Positions 14,685-23,950 of a stretch of 64,000 nucleotides of DNA are shown here, one piece after another. Both the position numbers and the translations under genes were made by a program. Below the pieces are notes generated by a model. It was not told the DNA's origin. It did no database searches and saw only the letters and a program-made list of their open reading frames with translations. Each line of letters starts with the position of its first letter. Position 1 is the first letter of the stretch. The DNA is taken from positions 372,001 through 436,000 of the forward strand of contig NZ_JBBYXI010000001.1 in NCBI RefSeq assembly GCF_039655745.1, in the 5' to 3' direction. This DNA is from Hohaiivirga grylli. Lineage in GTDB: Bacteria; Pseudomonadota; Alphaproteobacteria; Rhizobiales; Beijerinckiaceae.

Positions 14685-17423
14685 TTATTGAGCTTTATTC
14701 TTTAACAGATACAACGCCTCTAACGCCTCCCGAGGCGTCATGCTGTCCGGGTCTATGTCTTCCAGCGCTTTCCGCAACGGGTCATCCTTTGGCTCTGGTA
14801 TTTCCGTAACTTCCGGAACACGCGTCTGTGCCTGGGCCATCGCAAACAACGGAAGATCATCAATAATCGCCCGCTTTGGCTGCTCTCGGTCGGAGCGTTC
14901 GAGCTCAGCGAGAATAACCTTGGCGCGGTTGATGACGGCGGTGGGGAGGCCGGCGAGGCGGGCGACCTGGAGGCCGTAGGAGCGGTCGGCGGCACCCGAT
15001 GTGACCTCGTGGAGGAAGACGACTTCGCCTTTCCATTCGGTGACCTTGAGGGTGGCGTTTTCCAGACGCGACAGCTTTTCAGACAGCACCGTCAGTTCAT
15101 GGAAGTGAGTCGCGAAGAGGGAGCGGCAGCGGTTGATTTCGTGCAGGTTCTCAATGGCGGCCCATGCGATGGAGAGGCCGTCGAATGTGGAGGTTCCACG
15201 GCCGATTTCATCGAGAATGACTAATGAGCGTGCCGTGGCCTGATTGAGGATGGCGGCGGTCTCGACCATTTCAACCATGAAGGTTGAGCGTCCGCGGGCA
15301 AGGTCATCTGCTGCGCCAACGCGGGAGAACAGGCGGTCAACAATGCCGATACGGGCTTCGGTTGCGGGCACGAAGGCACCCATCTGGGCGAGAATGGCAA
15401 TCAGCGCGTTCTGGCGGAGATAGGTTGATTTACCGCCCATGTTCGGGCCGGTGATCAGCAGAATCTGGCCGCCGGGATTACTGCTCGTTTCTGGGCTTGA
15501 AAGATCGCAGCCATTGGCGATAAAGGATTTGCCGTCACGACGAAGGGCGGCTTCCACCACCGGATGGCGGCCGCCCTCAATGTGGAAGGCAAGGCTTTCA
15601 TCAACATGCGGGCGCACCCATGCGAGCTCAACCGCAAGTTCGGCAAGGCCAGCGAAGACATCAGCGGCGGCAAGAGCGGCAGCCGTTGCGGCGATATCGC
15701 GGGACTGGCCAACGATAGTGTTGCACAGGCGGTCAAAAATGCCGAGCTCGATGCGTAAGGCGCGGTCTGAGGCCGAGGCGATTTTGGCCTCAAGCTCACC
15801 GAGTTCCACCGTGGTGAAGCGCATGGCGTCAGACATCGTCTGGCGATGGACGTATTTCTCACGCTGGTTCTGGAACATCTCCTGACCGACGTTCTGTGGT
15901 ACTTCGATGTAATAGCCGAGCATGTTGTTGTGCTTGATGCGGAGGGTGCGGCAGTCAAGCTCGGTGGCGTATTGGGCCTGTAGGGAGGCGATGAAGCGGC
16001 GGGAATCCTGCTGGAGTTCGCGGGTTTCATCAAGCTCCGGTATCGCGCCGGGGCGGATGAAGCCGCCATCGCGTTTCAGCAGTGGCAGTTCATCATCAAG
16101 CAGGGCGGCCAGTTCATCGGCAACTGATGTATCCAGTGATGTGATGGTGCGGATGATTGATGTGAGTGCCTGCGGCAGTTCACCCTGCTGGCGATCGAGC
16201 AGGCCTGAGAGTTCACGCGCGGCAAACAGGCCATCGCGCAGGGCGGCCAGATCACGCGGGCCGCTGCGGCCAAGACCGAGGCGGGAAAGGGCGCGGGAGA
16301 TATCCGGTATCTTCTTGAGAACAGCGCGGATGTTATCGCGCAGAGGGGTGTTCTCGACAAAGAAGGCGACGGCATCCTGACGGCGATGGATGCGGGTGGG
16401 CTCCATCAAGGGCCCGGCCAGCCATTCCGCCAGCAAGCGGGTGCCGCCCGGTGTCTGGGTGCGGTCAATCGTTGCCAGAAGGCTGCCGTTACGCTCACCG
16501 GAAAGGGTGCGGGTTAATTCAAGATTGGCGCGGGTTGCGGCATCAATCGAGAGCGTTGTGCCATTAGCCTCGGCAATCGGTGGAAGCAGTACGGGTTTGT
16601 CATCAAACTGGGTCTTTTCAATGTAGAAAAGCGCAATGCCGGCAGCGGCAATCTCGGGGCGGCTGAAAGAGCCAAAAGCATCGAGAGAGGCAACATTATA
16701 ATAATCACGTAGACGCTGCTCAGCCGATGATGATTCAAAACCGGAGCCTGCGAGGGGCGTCACGGATGTGCGGATTTCACGCCAGAAACCGAGGAGTTCT
16801 TCATCGTAATAAATCTGCTCGGGCAGGACAATTTCGCGGGGTTCAAGGCGTGCTATGGCAGCGGCAAGGTTTGCCTGATCACTCTCTGCCAGTACGAAGC
16901 GCCCGGTTGAGATATCGACGGCAGCGAGGCCATACATCCAGCTTTCATCAGCCTGTTTGCGTCGTGCAATCGTCAGGAAGAGATTGGCCTGACCGGGCTC
17001 GAGCAGGCGCTCCTCTGTGATGGTGCCGGGGGTGACAAGGCGAATGACTTCACGGCGGACGACTGATTTGGGCCCGCGCTTTTTGGCTTCTGCCGGGTCT
17101 TCAACCTGTTCGCAGACGGCAACGCGCTGTTCAGCGGCAATCAGGCGGAGCAGATAATCATCGGCGCGATCAACCGGTACGCCACACATCGGGATATCAT
17201 TGCCCTGATGCTTGCCACGTTTGGTCAGTGCGATGCTCAGCACGCGGCTGGCAACCTCTGCATCCTCGAAAAACAGTTCGTAGAAATCTCCCATACGGTA
17301 GAACAGCAGGCAATCGGGGTACGCGCTCTTAATCTCAAGATATTGCGCCATCATTGGCGTGATCTTGTGATCAGCCGATGGTTTTTCCTGCGATTTGCTC
17401 TGGGTCTGTGTGGGATTTGTCAT
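14685..17423 (-). CDS. mutS: DNA mismatch repair protein MutS
   Basis: 912 residues, full length. The mismatch-reading motif GDFYELF (Phe-x-Glu) is near residue 47; the ATPase has Walker A GPNMGGKST, the FMVEMVE segment, Walker B LVILDEIGRGTS and the C-terminal ATHFHEL switch. A Ser/Gln/Lys-rich N-terminal extension of about 20 residues precedes the first conserved block, and ATG 17423 is the best start despite a weak ribosome site. It recognises base mismatches and small loops and recruits MutL. It converges on the AT-rich island gene and is divergent from the malic enzyme, an adjacency also known from rhizobia. Confidence 0.97.
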   Translation of the reverse strand: MTNPTQTQSKSQEKPSADHKITPMMAQYLEIKSAYPDCLLFYRMGDFYELFFEDAEVASRVLSIALTKRGKHQGNDIPMCGVPVDRADDYLLRLIAAEQRVAVCEQVEDPAEAKKRGPKSVVRREVIRLVTPGTITEERLLEPGQANLFLTIARRKQADESWMYGLAAVDISTGRFVLAESDQANLAAAIARLEPREIVLPEQIYYDEELLGFWREIRTSVTPLAGSGFESSSAEQRLRDYYNVASLDAFGSFSRPEIAAAGIALFYIEKTQFDDKPVLLPPIAEANGTTLSIDAATRANLELTRTLSGERNGSLLATIDRTQTPGGTRLLAEWLAGPLMEPTRIHRRQDAVAFFVENTPLRDNIRAVLKKIPDISRALSRLGLGRSGPRDLAALRDGLFAARELSGLLDRQQGELPQALTSIIRTITSLDTSVADELAALLDDELPLLKRDGGFIRPGAIPELDETRELQQDSRRFIASLQAQYATELDCRTLRIKHNNMLGYYIEVPQNVGQEMFQNQREKYVHRQTMSDAMRFTTVELGELEAKIASASDRALRIELGIFDRLCNTIVGQSRDIAATAAALAAADVFAGLAELAVELAWVRPHVDESLAFHIEGGRHPVVEAALRRDGKSFIANGCDLSSPETSSNPGGQILLITGPNMGGKSTYLRQNALIAILAQMGAFVPATEARIGIVDRLFSRVGAADDLARGRSTFMVEMVETAAILNQATARSLVILDEIGRGTSTFDGLSIAWAAIENLHEINRCRSLFATHFHELTVLSEKLSRLENATLKVTEWKGEVVFLHEVTSGAADRSYGLQVARLAGLPTAVINRAKVILAELERSDREQPKRAIIDDLPLFAMAQAQTRVPEVTEIPEPKDDPLRKALEDIDPDSMTPREALEALYLLKNKAQ

Positions 17424-17822
17424 GATGTCTGTTTACTGCATTTTCGGGGCAGAAAGCCAGTGAAGAGGAAATTTTCTGCTCAAAATTTGTGGTTTTCCCC
17501 GTTGATAAAATCAACACGTAAAGCTGCCATGATTGATGGGCAGAAGAGGAATGCATTTGCTGACTGCGACTATTACAACAATGGGTTGATTGTCCCTTTA
17601 GTGCTATTGCAGGGTTGCTAATCGTAATTTTCGGAAATTCCTCGGGGTCAAATTCAATATTTCATTATAAATCAGCTTGCCTGAAAGCTGTGAAATAAGG
17701 AATAAGAGGAGCCGGAACATTTACGCTTTCCTAGGGGGATTGGCGTAAGTGGATACCAGAGCACTCTGTGCTCATTCTATCAGAGCTCGCATCATGCGAG
17801 GAGGAAAGTTAAGGCTATAAAA
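17424..17822 (+). promoter_or_regulatory. Intergenic region with two leader hairpins before the malic enzyme
   Basis: No gene is supported in these 399 bases. Close to the malic enzyme start are two perfect small hairpins: GAGCAC/GTGCTC (17759-17773, 3-base loop) and CTCGCA/TGCGAG (17786-17800, 3-base loop). A strong AGGAGGAAAG follows at once but is about 15 bases from ATG 17823, with a second, nearer TAAGG at 17810-17814. The hairpins would lie in the leader and could affect translation. I did not recognise a known riboswitch. Confidence 0.4.
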
Positions 17823-20111
17823 ATGTCAGACAAGTCTTTGCCAGCAGGTTCCCGTCCCACTTTCACTGATCAGGAAGCTTTGCAGTTCCATTCCCATGGA
17901 CGTCCGGGCAAGCTGGAGATCGTACCGACGAAGCCAATGGCAACCCAGCGTGACCTGTCTCTCGCCTATTCGCCTGGTGTGGCGGTGCCGGTAAAGGCCA
18001 TCGCCAAAGACCCGGCCCTTGCCTATGAATATACAACGCGTGGCAATATGGTTGCCGTCATCACCAATGGTACGGCTATTCTTGGCCTTGGTGACCTTGG
18101 CGCATTGGCCTCTAAGCCGGTGATGGAAGGGAAGTCGGTTCTCTTCAAGCGTTTTGCTGACATTGATTCCATCGACCTTGAACTTGATACAAAAGATCCG
18201 GACGCCATCATCAACGCCGTGCGTTATCTTGGCCCGTCATTTGGCGGTATCAATCTTGAAGACATTAAGGCTCCGGAATGCTTCATCATTGAGCAGCGCC
18301 TTCAGGAGCTGATGGATATTCCGGTCTTCCATGATGACCAGCATGGAACGGCTATTATTTCTGCGGCTGGCCTGATCAACGCGCTTTACCTCACCGGCCG
18401 TGACATCAAGAAGGTCAAGCTGGTGGTCAATGGTGCGGGTGCGGCCGGTATTGCCTGTGCTGAACTTGCCAAAGCCATTGGTGTTAAGCCTGAAAACGTT
18501 CAGCTGTGTGACACCAAGGGTGTGGTCTACAAGGGCCGCACCGAAGGTATGAACCAGTGGAAGTCAGCCCACGCTGCCGAGACAACAGACCGGACTCTGG
18601 CTGATGCCATGAAGGGTGCTGACGTTGTCTATGGCCTTTCCATTAAAGGTGCTTTCTCAAAGGATATGATCCAGTCGATGGCACCTAACCCAATCATCTT
18701 TGCCATGGCGAATCCTGATCCGGAAATTACACCGGAAGAGGTGGCTGCTATTCGTGATGATGCGATTGTTGCAACAGGCCGCTCGGATTATCCGAATCAG
18801 GTCAACAACGTCATCGGCTTCCCTTACATTTTCCGCGGTGCTCTGGACGTTCGCGCCAAAGCCATCAATATGGAAATGAAGGTTGCAGCAGCGCATGCCA
18901 TTGCGCAGCTTGCCCGTGAGGATGTTCCTGATCAGGTGGCTGCCGCTTACAAGGGCGCCCGTCCGCGCTTTGGCCGTGAGTACATCATTCCGGCCCCGTT
19001 TGACCCACGCCTGATTTCAGCCATTCCATGTGCTGTTGCCAAGGCTGCCATGGAAACGGGTGTTGCACGTCACAACATTGAAGATATGGATGCCTATAAG
19101 GCGCAGCTCCATGCCCGCCGCGATCCGGTTTCCGGCGTGCTCAACAATGTGTTTGAGAGTGTCCGTAAATCCCGCCGTAAGGTTGTCTTTGCCGAGGGTG
19201 AAGAAGAGCAGGTTCTGCGTGCTGCGATTTCCTACGTCAATCAGGGCCTTGGCTCTGCCATTCTGGTTGGCCGTGAGCGCCAGATTTATGAAACGGCAGA
19301 ATTTGCAGGTATCGACCTGAAAGATCGCGAAGGAATTGAAATTATCAATTCCGGGCTGTCAACGCGTATGGAAGTCTACTTTGACTATCTCTATCAGCGC
19401 TTGCAGCGTAAGGGCTTCCTGAAGCGCGATGTCATGCGCCTTCTGTCTCAGGACCGTAACACATTTGCCGCCTGTATGGTTGCGCTTGGTGATGCCGATG
19501 CCATGGTAACCGGTGCTACTCGCAAGACTTCAAAAGCTCTTGAGCAGGTACAGCGTGTGGTTGATGCCCGTGCAGGCCGCCGGGTCATTGGTGTCTCGCT
19601 GTGTATCTCACGCGGGCAGGTTGTGTTTGTTGCTGATACGGCGGTGCATGAGCGCCCAACAGGCGAAGAGCTTGCTGATATCGCCATTGAGACAGCAGAA
19701 GTCGCCCGCCGTTTTGGTTATACCCCACGGGTTGCCATGCTGGCATCCGGCAGTTTTGGCCATCCGGTCAGTGAGCTCGGTGAGGCCCAGCGTGAGGCTG
19801 TTCGCATTCTCGGTGAACGTCATGTTGATTTTGAGTTCGACGGTGAGATGTCTGCCGATGTCGCGCTGAACCGTGATGCTCTGGCACAATATCCGTTTGC
19901 ACGTCTGACAGATACGGCAAACGTGCTCGTCATGCCAGCCAGTCATTCCGCAGCAATCGCAACATCTATGCTGCAGGAGCTCGGTGGTGCAATGGTTCTC
20001 GGTCCGATGATTGTTGGCCTCGACAAGTCTATTCAGATGATTCCGCTGAATGCCAATGATCTTGATATCGTCAACATGGCAGCACTGGCCGCCTTTGATA
20101 TCGGGCTGTAA
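17823..20111 (+). CDS. maeB: NADP-dependent malic enzyme with phosphotransacetylase-like domain
   Basis: 762 residues: a malic-enzyme domain (1-~430) with the conserved DLSLAYSPGVAVP, LGDLGA, the metal-binding FHDDQHGTA and dinucleotide motif VVNGAGAAGIA, followed by a phosphotransacetylase-like C-terminal domain (~430-760) that in this family is catalytically inactive but senses acetyl-CoA and aids oligomerisation. It oxidatively decarboxylates malate to pyruvate, producing NADPH. The NADP preference is assigned from the family, not from a residue I can prove. In rhizobia both NAD (dme) and NADP (tme) versions have this two-domain form. A strong terminator follows. Confidence 0.93.
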   Translation: MSDKSLPAGSRPTFTDQEALQFHSHGRPGKLEIVPTKPMATQRDLSLAYSPGVAVPVKAIAKDPALAYEYTTRGNMVAVITNGTAILGLGDLGALASKPVMEGKSVLFKRFADIDSIDLELDTKDPDAIINAVRYLGPSFGGINLEDIKAPECFIIEQRLQELMDIPVFHDDQHGTAIISAAGLINALYLTGRDIKKVKLVVNGAGAAGIACAELAKAIGVKPENVQLCDTKGVVYKGRTEGMNQWKSAHAAETTDRTLADAMKGADVVYGLSIKGAFSKDMIQSMAPNPIIFAMANPDPEITPEEVAAIRDDAIVATGRSDYPNQVNNVIGFPYIFRGALDVRAKAINMEMKVAAAHAIAQLAREDVPDQVAAAYKGARPRFGREYIIPAPFDPRLISAIPCAVAKAAMETGVARHNIEDMDAYKAQLHARRDPVSGVLNNVFESVRKSRRKVVFAEGEEEQVLRAAISYVNQGLGSAILVGRERQIYETAEFAGIDLKDREGIEIINSGLSTRMEVYFDYLYQRLQRKGFLKRDVMRLLSQDRNTFAACMVALGDADAMVTGATRKTSKALEQVQRVVDARAGRRVIGVSLCISRGQVVFVADTAVHERPTGEELADIAIETAEVARRFGYTPRVAMLASGSFGHPVSELGEAQREAVRILGERHVDFEFDGEMSADVALNRDALAQYPFARLTDTANVLVMPASHSAAIATSMLQELGGAMVLGPMIVGLDKSIQMIPLNANDLDIVNMAALAAFDIGL

Positions 20112-20140
20112 GTCATAACTACAGTTTATTGATTTTAAGG

Positions 20141-20168
20141 CGCGGGAGATGATTTCTCCCGCGTTTTT
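20141..20168 (+). terminator. Rho-independent terminator of the malic enzyme gene
   Basis: A perfect 9-bp GC-rich stem (CGCGGGAGA/TCTCCCGCG, loop TGATT) is followed directly by TTTTT, 29 bases after the malic enzyme stop. It lies just before the 3' end of murB on the other strand. Confidence 0.9.
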
Positions 20169-20173
20169 CATGT

Positions 20174-21208
20174 TTACGACAAAAAGGCCTGAGCATCAGT
20201 CTCACCCTGAGCCGTGATGAAACGGACTTCAGGTTCAAGCAAGATACCAAAACGCTCAGCGACCTGTTGCCGGACATGGCGGGCCAGATTTGCAACATCC
20301 TGCGGTGTGGCATTATTCAGGTTGATGATGACAAGCGCCTGTTGCGTATGAACGGCTGCGCCACCAATCTGGTGGCCCTTTAATCCGCACTGATCAATTA
20401 GCCACCCGGCCGCCAGTTTCAGGGAACCATCGGCCTGCTTGTAGGCAGGCATATCGGGATATTTCGCCAATAAGCTCTGGGCTTTTTCTGCATCGACGAC
20501 AGGGTTTTTAAAGAAGCTGCCGGCATTACCAGTCACGGAAGGATCTGGCAGCTTTGAGCGGCGAATCTGGCAGATTGCATCGAAGACAGCTTTTGCTGTT
20601 ACCTTATCAGGATCAAATGAACGCAGCTCTCCGTAAGTCAAAACGGGCTGCCATTTTTTGGGGAGCCCCAAGCCAACGGCTGTAATGGCATAGCCACTCT
20701 TGTACTGGTGTTTGAAAATGCTTTCCCGATAGCCAAAAGCGCATTCAGAAGCTTCAAGGCGTGAAAGCTTCCCTGTCCGCAAATCCAGCAGCTCGACATA
20801 AGAACAGAAGTCTTTCAGCTCCCGGCCATAAGCGCCGATATTCTGAATGGGTGCCGAGCCTGTGCAGCCGGGAATGAGGGCGAGATTTTCTAATCCCGCG
20901 ATATTCTTCTCCAGAAGATCAACAATCAGATCATGCCAGACTTCTCCGCCTCCGACATGAACCAGCCAGTCACTGTCTGTCTCGGTAATCTCAATGCCCT
21001 TGATTTCGTTGAGAGCAATATATCCGGCGAAATCTTCAAGAAACAAGACGTTACTTCCCTGTCCGAGTAACAGGAAGGGTAAACCCTCTTTTTCGGCTTT
21101 TCGCCATGTGGTCACAAGTTCTTCTCCGGTTGCCGCATGCACGATATGCCGTGCGCTGACCGGGAGGCCAAAAGTATTCTTCTGCTGTAGTGAGACCTGA
21201 GGCTGCAT
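20174..21208 (-). CDS. murB: UDP-N-acetylmuramate dehydrogenase MurB, gammaproteobacterial-like type I
   Basis: 344 residues; reduces enolpyruvyl-UDP-GlcNAc to UDP-MurNAc in peptidoglycan synthesis. FAD-binding motifs GQGSNVLFLEDF and IPGCTGSAPIQNIGAYG, the substrate loop FGYRESIFK, catalytic-serine block GNAGSFFKNP and the catalytic-Glu block LEPEVRFI are present. From memory these blocks, the length and the intervening sequence resemble Escherichia coli MurB (342 residues) closely, whereas alphaproteobacterial MurB usually is a shorter, different type in the murC-murB-ddl cluster. Here it stands alone between the malic enzyme and a HerA-like ATPase, so transfer from a gammaproteobacterium is likely. 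Whether a second, native murB exists elsewhere cannot be seen. Confidence 0.93.
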   Translation of the reverse strand: MQPQVSLQQKNTFGLPVSARHIVHAATGEELVTTWRKAEKEGLPFLLLGQGSNVLFLEDFAGYIALNEIKGIEITETDSDWLVHVGGGEVWHDLIVDLLEKNIAGLENLALIPGCTGSAPIQNIGAYGRELKDFCSYVELLDLRTGKLSRLEASECAFGYRESIFKHQYKSGYAITAVGLGLPKKWQPVLTYGELRSFDPDKVTAKAVFDAICQIRRSKLPDPSVTGNAGSFFKNPVVDAEKAQSLLAKYPDMPAYKQADGSLKLAAGWLIDQCGLKGHQIGGAAVHTQQALVIINLNNATPQDVANLARHVRQQVAERFGILLEPEVRFITAQGETDAQAFLS

Positions 21209-21320
21209 TAAAAACTCTTGAGATTAACTCTGCTTGTTATCTGCTTAATACAGAAAACCGGATGATGCATTACAATATCTGAGAGCAGGGATTTTTCAAA
21301 TCGCTCTCATATACGCTGAG

Positions 21321-22859
21321 CTACTCAGCTGCGGCACCGAATAGCCCCTCATTCAGAGGAGGTTCTTCATAAGCATTCGGGTCCCCTGCTGCGGTTTCCC
21401 AACCGAGATCTGGCAGAGCGATGATCCGGTGATTGCGGATATCATTGCGGCAGACGATATACTCCTGCTGCTCCATATAGGCGATAAGACGACGTGCACG
21501 ACCTGTTGAACGGCTGCCACAGGCGCGGGCAATCTCACCATCTGGCGGGCACGGGTCATGCTGCATGGCGGCACGGGCCAACAGGAGATAAACACCCTGA
21601 ATATCTTCCGGCAGAGCCGTTGCAACTTCAACGGCACGGTTCCACTCTTCACCCTCAGCCGTGTCAGTATCAACACCAGCGCGGACAACCGCCAGGCGAC
21701 GGCGGAAACCCGGCAGGTTCAGAGGCTCTCCCGGCATCCGGCGAATACGGCAGCGTACAAGGAAATCCTGATAGAGAACAGCAACCGAGCGGAAGGAAGC
21801 TTCCGGCTCCTCCAGAACTTCGCGCAGAATACTGTCAATAATGGCAATCCGCTCTTCCTTGGACATAGCCGGTTCATCATCAGCTTTGTCAGCAGGTTCA
21901 GGCGGCCGGGTTTTGGCGAGCTGTGCCAGAAGATCGTTTGTTGAAGGTGCCGGTGGGGGCGGTACGCGCCGTGGTGTTGGGCGGATAATCTCTTCCGGGC
22001 TCGGCACGAACAGGAGATCGTGAATATCTTCAGGCGGCGTTTCTGGTAATGGCAGCAGGCGCGGGCTTGTGCTGCGGGCACTGGTTTCAACGTCACCAAT
22101 TTTAATCGGGAGAGGGCGGCGTGAAAGGGCCGGGCCAAGGGCAACAAAGTGGCCGCGCTCAAGATCACGGAACATTTCAGCCTGACGCTTTTCCATACCG
22201 AGCAGATCTGAGGCACGGGCCATATCAATATCAAGGAAGGTGCGGCCCATCAGGAAGTTTGAAGCTTCTGCGGCAACGTTCTTGGCAAGTTTTGCGAGAC
22301 GTTGTGTTGCGATAACGCCTGCAAGGCCGCGTTTTCTGCCGCGACACATCAGGTTGGTCATGGCACCAAGCGAAACCTTACGCGCCTCATCCGAGACTTC
22401 ACCTGCGGCCGCAGGGGCGAAGAGCTGGGCCTCATCAACCACCACCAGCATCGGATACCAATAGTCGCGATCGGCATCAAACATGCCACCAAGGAAGGCT
22501 GCGGCACAGCGCATCTGCTGTTCGGTATCGAGGCCTTCAAGACTGAGAACGACAGAAACACGGTGCTGACGGGCGCGTGCTGCAATACGCTGCAAATCAC
22601 CTTCCGTGCGGGATGCATCAACGACAACATGGCCGAATTTATCGGCAAGCGTTACGAAGTCCCCTTCAGGATCAATGATAGCCTGCTGAACCCACGGGGC
22701 GCTTTGCTCAAGAAGGCGGCGCAGAAGATGCGATTTCCCGGACCCGGAGTTGCCCTGAACCAGCAGGCGGGTCGCCAGAAGCTCTTCAAGGTCAAGGGTT
22801 GCCGGCTGGTTGCCGAACCCTGCACCTGACTGAGTTCCCATATCAATGGCGACCTTCAT
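21321..22859 (-). CDS. HerA-like (DUF87) ATP-binding protein
   Basis: About 512 residues from ATG 22859 (MKVAIDMGT); a TTG at 22907 would add 16 residues with no conserved look. Walker A GNSGSGKSHLLRR is at residues ~36-48 and Walker B MLVVVDEAQLF near 145; CRGRKRGL then supplies arginines typical of HerA/FtsK-type motors. The central part is Pro-rich (TPRRVPPPP), followed by a C-terminal helical/winged-helix-like segment. HerA-type ATPases usually pump DNA with a nuclease partner (NurA), but no nuclease gene is adjacent here. Homologues are common in Hyphomicrobiales as ATP-binding proteins of unknown role. Confidence 0.75.
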   Translation of the reverse strand: MKVAIDMGTQSGAGFGNQPATLDLEELLATRLLVQGNSGSGKSHLLRRLLEQSAPWVQQAIIDPEGDFVTLADKFGHVVVDASRTEGDLQRIAARARQHRVSVVLSLEGLDTEQQMRCAAAFLGGMFDADRDYWYPMLVVVDEAQLFAPAAAGEVSDEARKVSLGAMTNLMCRGRKRGLAGVIATQRLAKLAKNVAAEASNFLMGRTFLDIDMARASDLLGMEKRQAEMFRDLERGHFVALGPALSRRPLPIKIGDVETSARSTSPRLLPLPETPPEDIHDLLFVPSPEEIIRPTPRRVPPPPAPSTNDLLAQLAKTRPPEPADKADDEPAMSKEERIAIIDSILREVLEEPEASFRSVAVLYQDFLVRCRIRRMPGEPLNLPGFRRRLAVVRAGVDTDTAEGEEWNRAVEVATALPEDIQGVYLLLARAAMQHDPCPPDGEIARACGSRSTGRARRLIAYMEQQEYIVCRNDIRNHRIIALPDLGWETAAGDPNAYEEPPLNEGLFGAAAE

Positions 22860-23198
22860 CCTTCGCGACCTAAACCTTTTCAAGTAATGGCAGATAGCAG
22901 AGGCCAAAATCCATTCGGATTTGTCCGGCCCTTATAGTCTGTTGCCAGTTTGGGCGGCCTCTACAGATGTGTTTAACAAAGTTCTTACACAAAAAGCCAG
23001 AGGATGATCTTCTGATTGCGAAAATCTGTCAGGTTGTCCCCTGATGATGGGTCTAATACTCAGCCCGATCGGGTTCAGTGTGTTTGCTTTCCTAAAGAGC
23101 CGAGCTGTTATCTCATTGATTCCAAATTTCTTTGTCCCTCATGATTACTAAGTTTACTCCACGGGATGGCATGCATTTAAGAAAATTCACTTCAACAC
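22860..23198. other. Intergenic region between the HerA-like and tetR genes
   Basis: A divergent promoter region of about 340 bases. I found no small gene, RNA or strong hairpin in it; a 7-bp inverted repeat (AGAGGCC near 22899, GGCCTCT near 22954) is widely spaced and of doubtful meaning. The supported tetR operator starts just to the right. Confidence 0.35.
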
Positions 23199-23228
23199 TT
23201 GATGACTGACCAGTCAGTCATATATAAT
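23199..23228 (+). promoter_or_regulatory. TetR-type operator overlapping the exporter operon promoter
   Basis: A perfect palindrome ATGACTGAC-CA-GTCAGTCAT spans 23202-23221. It sits between a -35-like TTGATG (23199-23204) and a consensus -10 TATAAT (23223-23228; 18-base spacer), 35-45 bases before the tetR start. Binding of the TetR protein here would block RNA polymerase, so the whole operon is probably autorepressed and induced by an exporter substrate. Confidence 0.75.
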
Positions 23229-23266
23229 ATGAATATTAAAAGCAGAGATTTGATGGTTTGCCCGCT

Positions 23267-23950
23267 ATGGAAAAAAGGGAAATCTCCTTGAAAGAAAAGA
23301 CAAAATCAGCCGTAAAAAAGCCGAGAGTATCGAAGGCTGCGCGTAATGAAGATGAGCGCCAGCAGAAACTGCAGGCAATACTCGATGCGGCTTTAGAGGT
23401 TTTTTCTGCCAAAGGGTTTGCTGCAACCCGCCTTGAAGATGTCGCCAAGAAGGCTGGTGTCGCTAAGGGAACGGTTTATCTCTACGTTTCTTCCAAGCAC
23501 GAACTGTTTGAGGCGATGATTCGCAATTCATTTGTTCCGACTTTTGACATGCTTGAAGTTGCGACGGCCGTTGATGGGCTGACGCTTGAACAGCTGATTA
23601 CCATTTTAATTGAATGGTTTCAGGTTGAAGTTCTCAAGACAAAACGACGTGAGATGCTATGGCTGATTTTACGTGAAGCCAAACAGTTTCCTGAGTTAGC
23701 CCATGCGCATCATCAGCTTATTGTCAGCCGTGCTCTTGGTATTTTACGTAAACGATCAGAGGCCGCCCTTGCTTCAGGTGAAATCAGCCATGACGAAGTG
23801 GTCCGCTTTCCGCATCTGGCGATAGCGCCGGCTATTGTTGCCATTATATGGACCGAACTCTTCAATGATATCGAGCCGCTCGATGTTGCGGGAATGATGC
23901 AAGCCTATCGTGACCTTCTGCTCAGAAGCCTGAAAGGAAACACACCATGA
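23267..23950 (+). CDS. TetR-family repressor of the exporter operon
   Basis: About 227 residues from ATG 23267 (a TTG at 23258 is the alternative). A lysine-rich N-terminal tail precedes the TetR DNA-binding domain: ILDAALEVFSAKGF, TRLEDVAKKAGVAKGTVYLYVSSKHELF (helix-turn-helix, split over about 28 residues). The C-terminal ~150 residues form the ligand-binding helical domain, resembling the YbiH/CecR-like TetR_C group. The gene overlaps the HlyD gene by 4 bases, so it is the first gene of the operon TetR-HlyD-ATPase-permease and very likely controls it through the palindrome at 23202-23221. Confidence 0.88.
   Translation: MEKREISLKEKTKSAVKKPRVSKAARNEDERQQKLQAILDAALEVFSAKGFAATRLEDVAKKAGVAKGTVYLYVSSKHELFEAMIRNSFVPTFDMLEVATAVDGLTLEQLITILIEWFQVEVLKTKRREMLWLILREAKQFPELAHAHHQLIVSRALGILRKRSEAALASGEISHDEVVRFPHLAIAPAIVAIIWTELFNDIEPLDVAGMMQAYRDLLLRSLKGNTP

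Noticed and set aside
15922..16380. Open frames antisense to mutS (several over 60 residues)
   Set aside because: All are opposite a well-conserved MutS sequence and contain no recognisable protein pattern.
14685..22907. Phage or plasmid genes beside the AT-rich nuclease
   Set aside because: The neighbours are mutS, malic enzyme, murB and a HerA-like ATPase. No integrase, transposase, terminal inverted repeats or attachment site was seen around 13.0-14.7 kb, so the island's borders cannot be called a mobile element.
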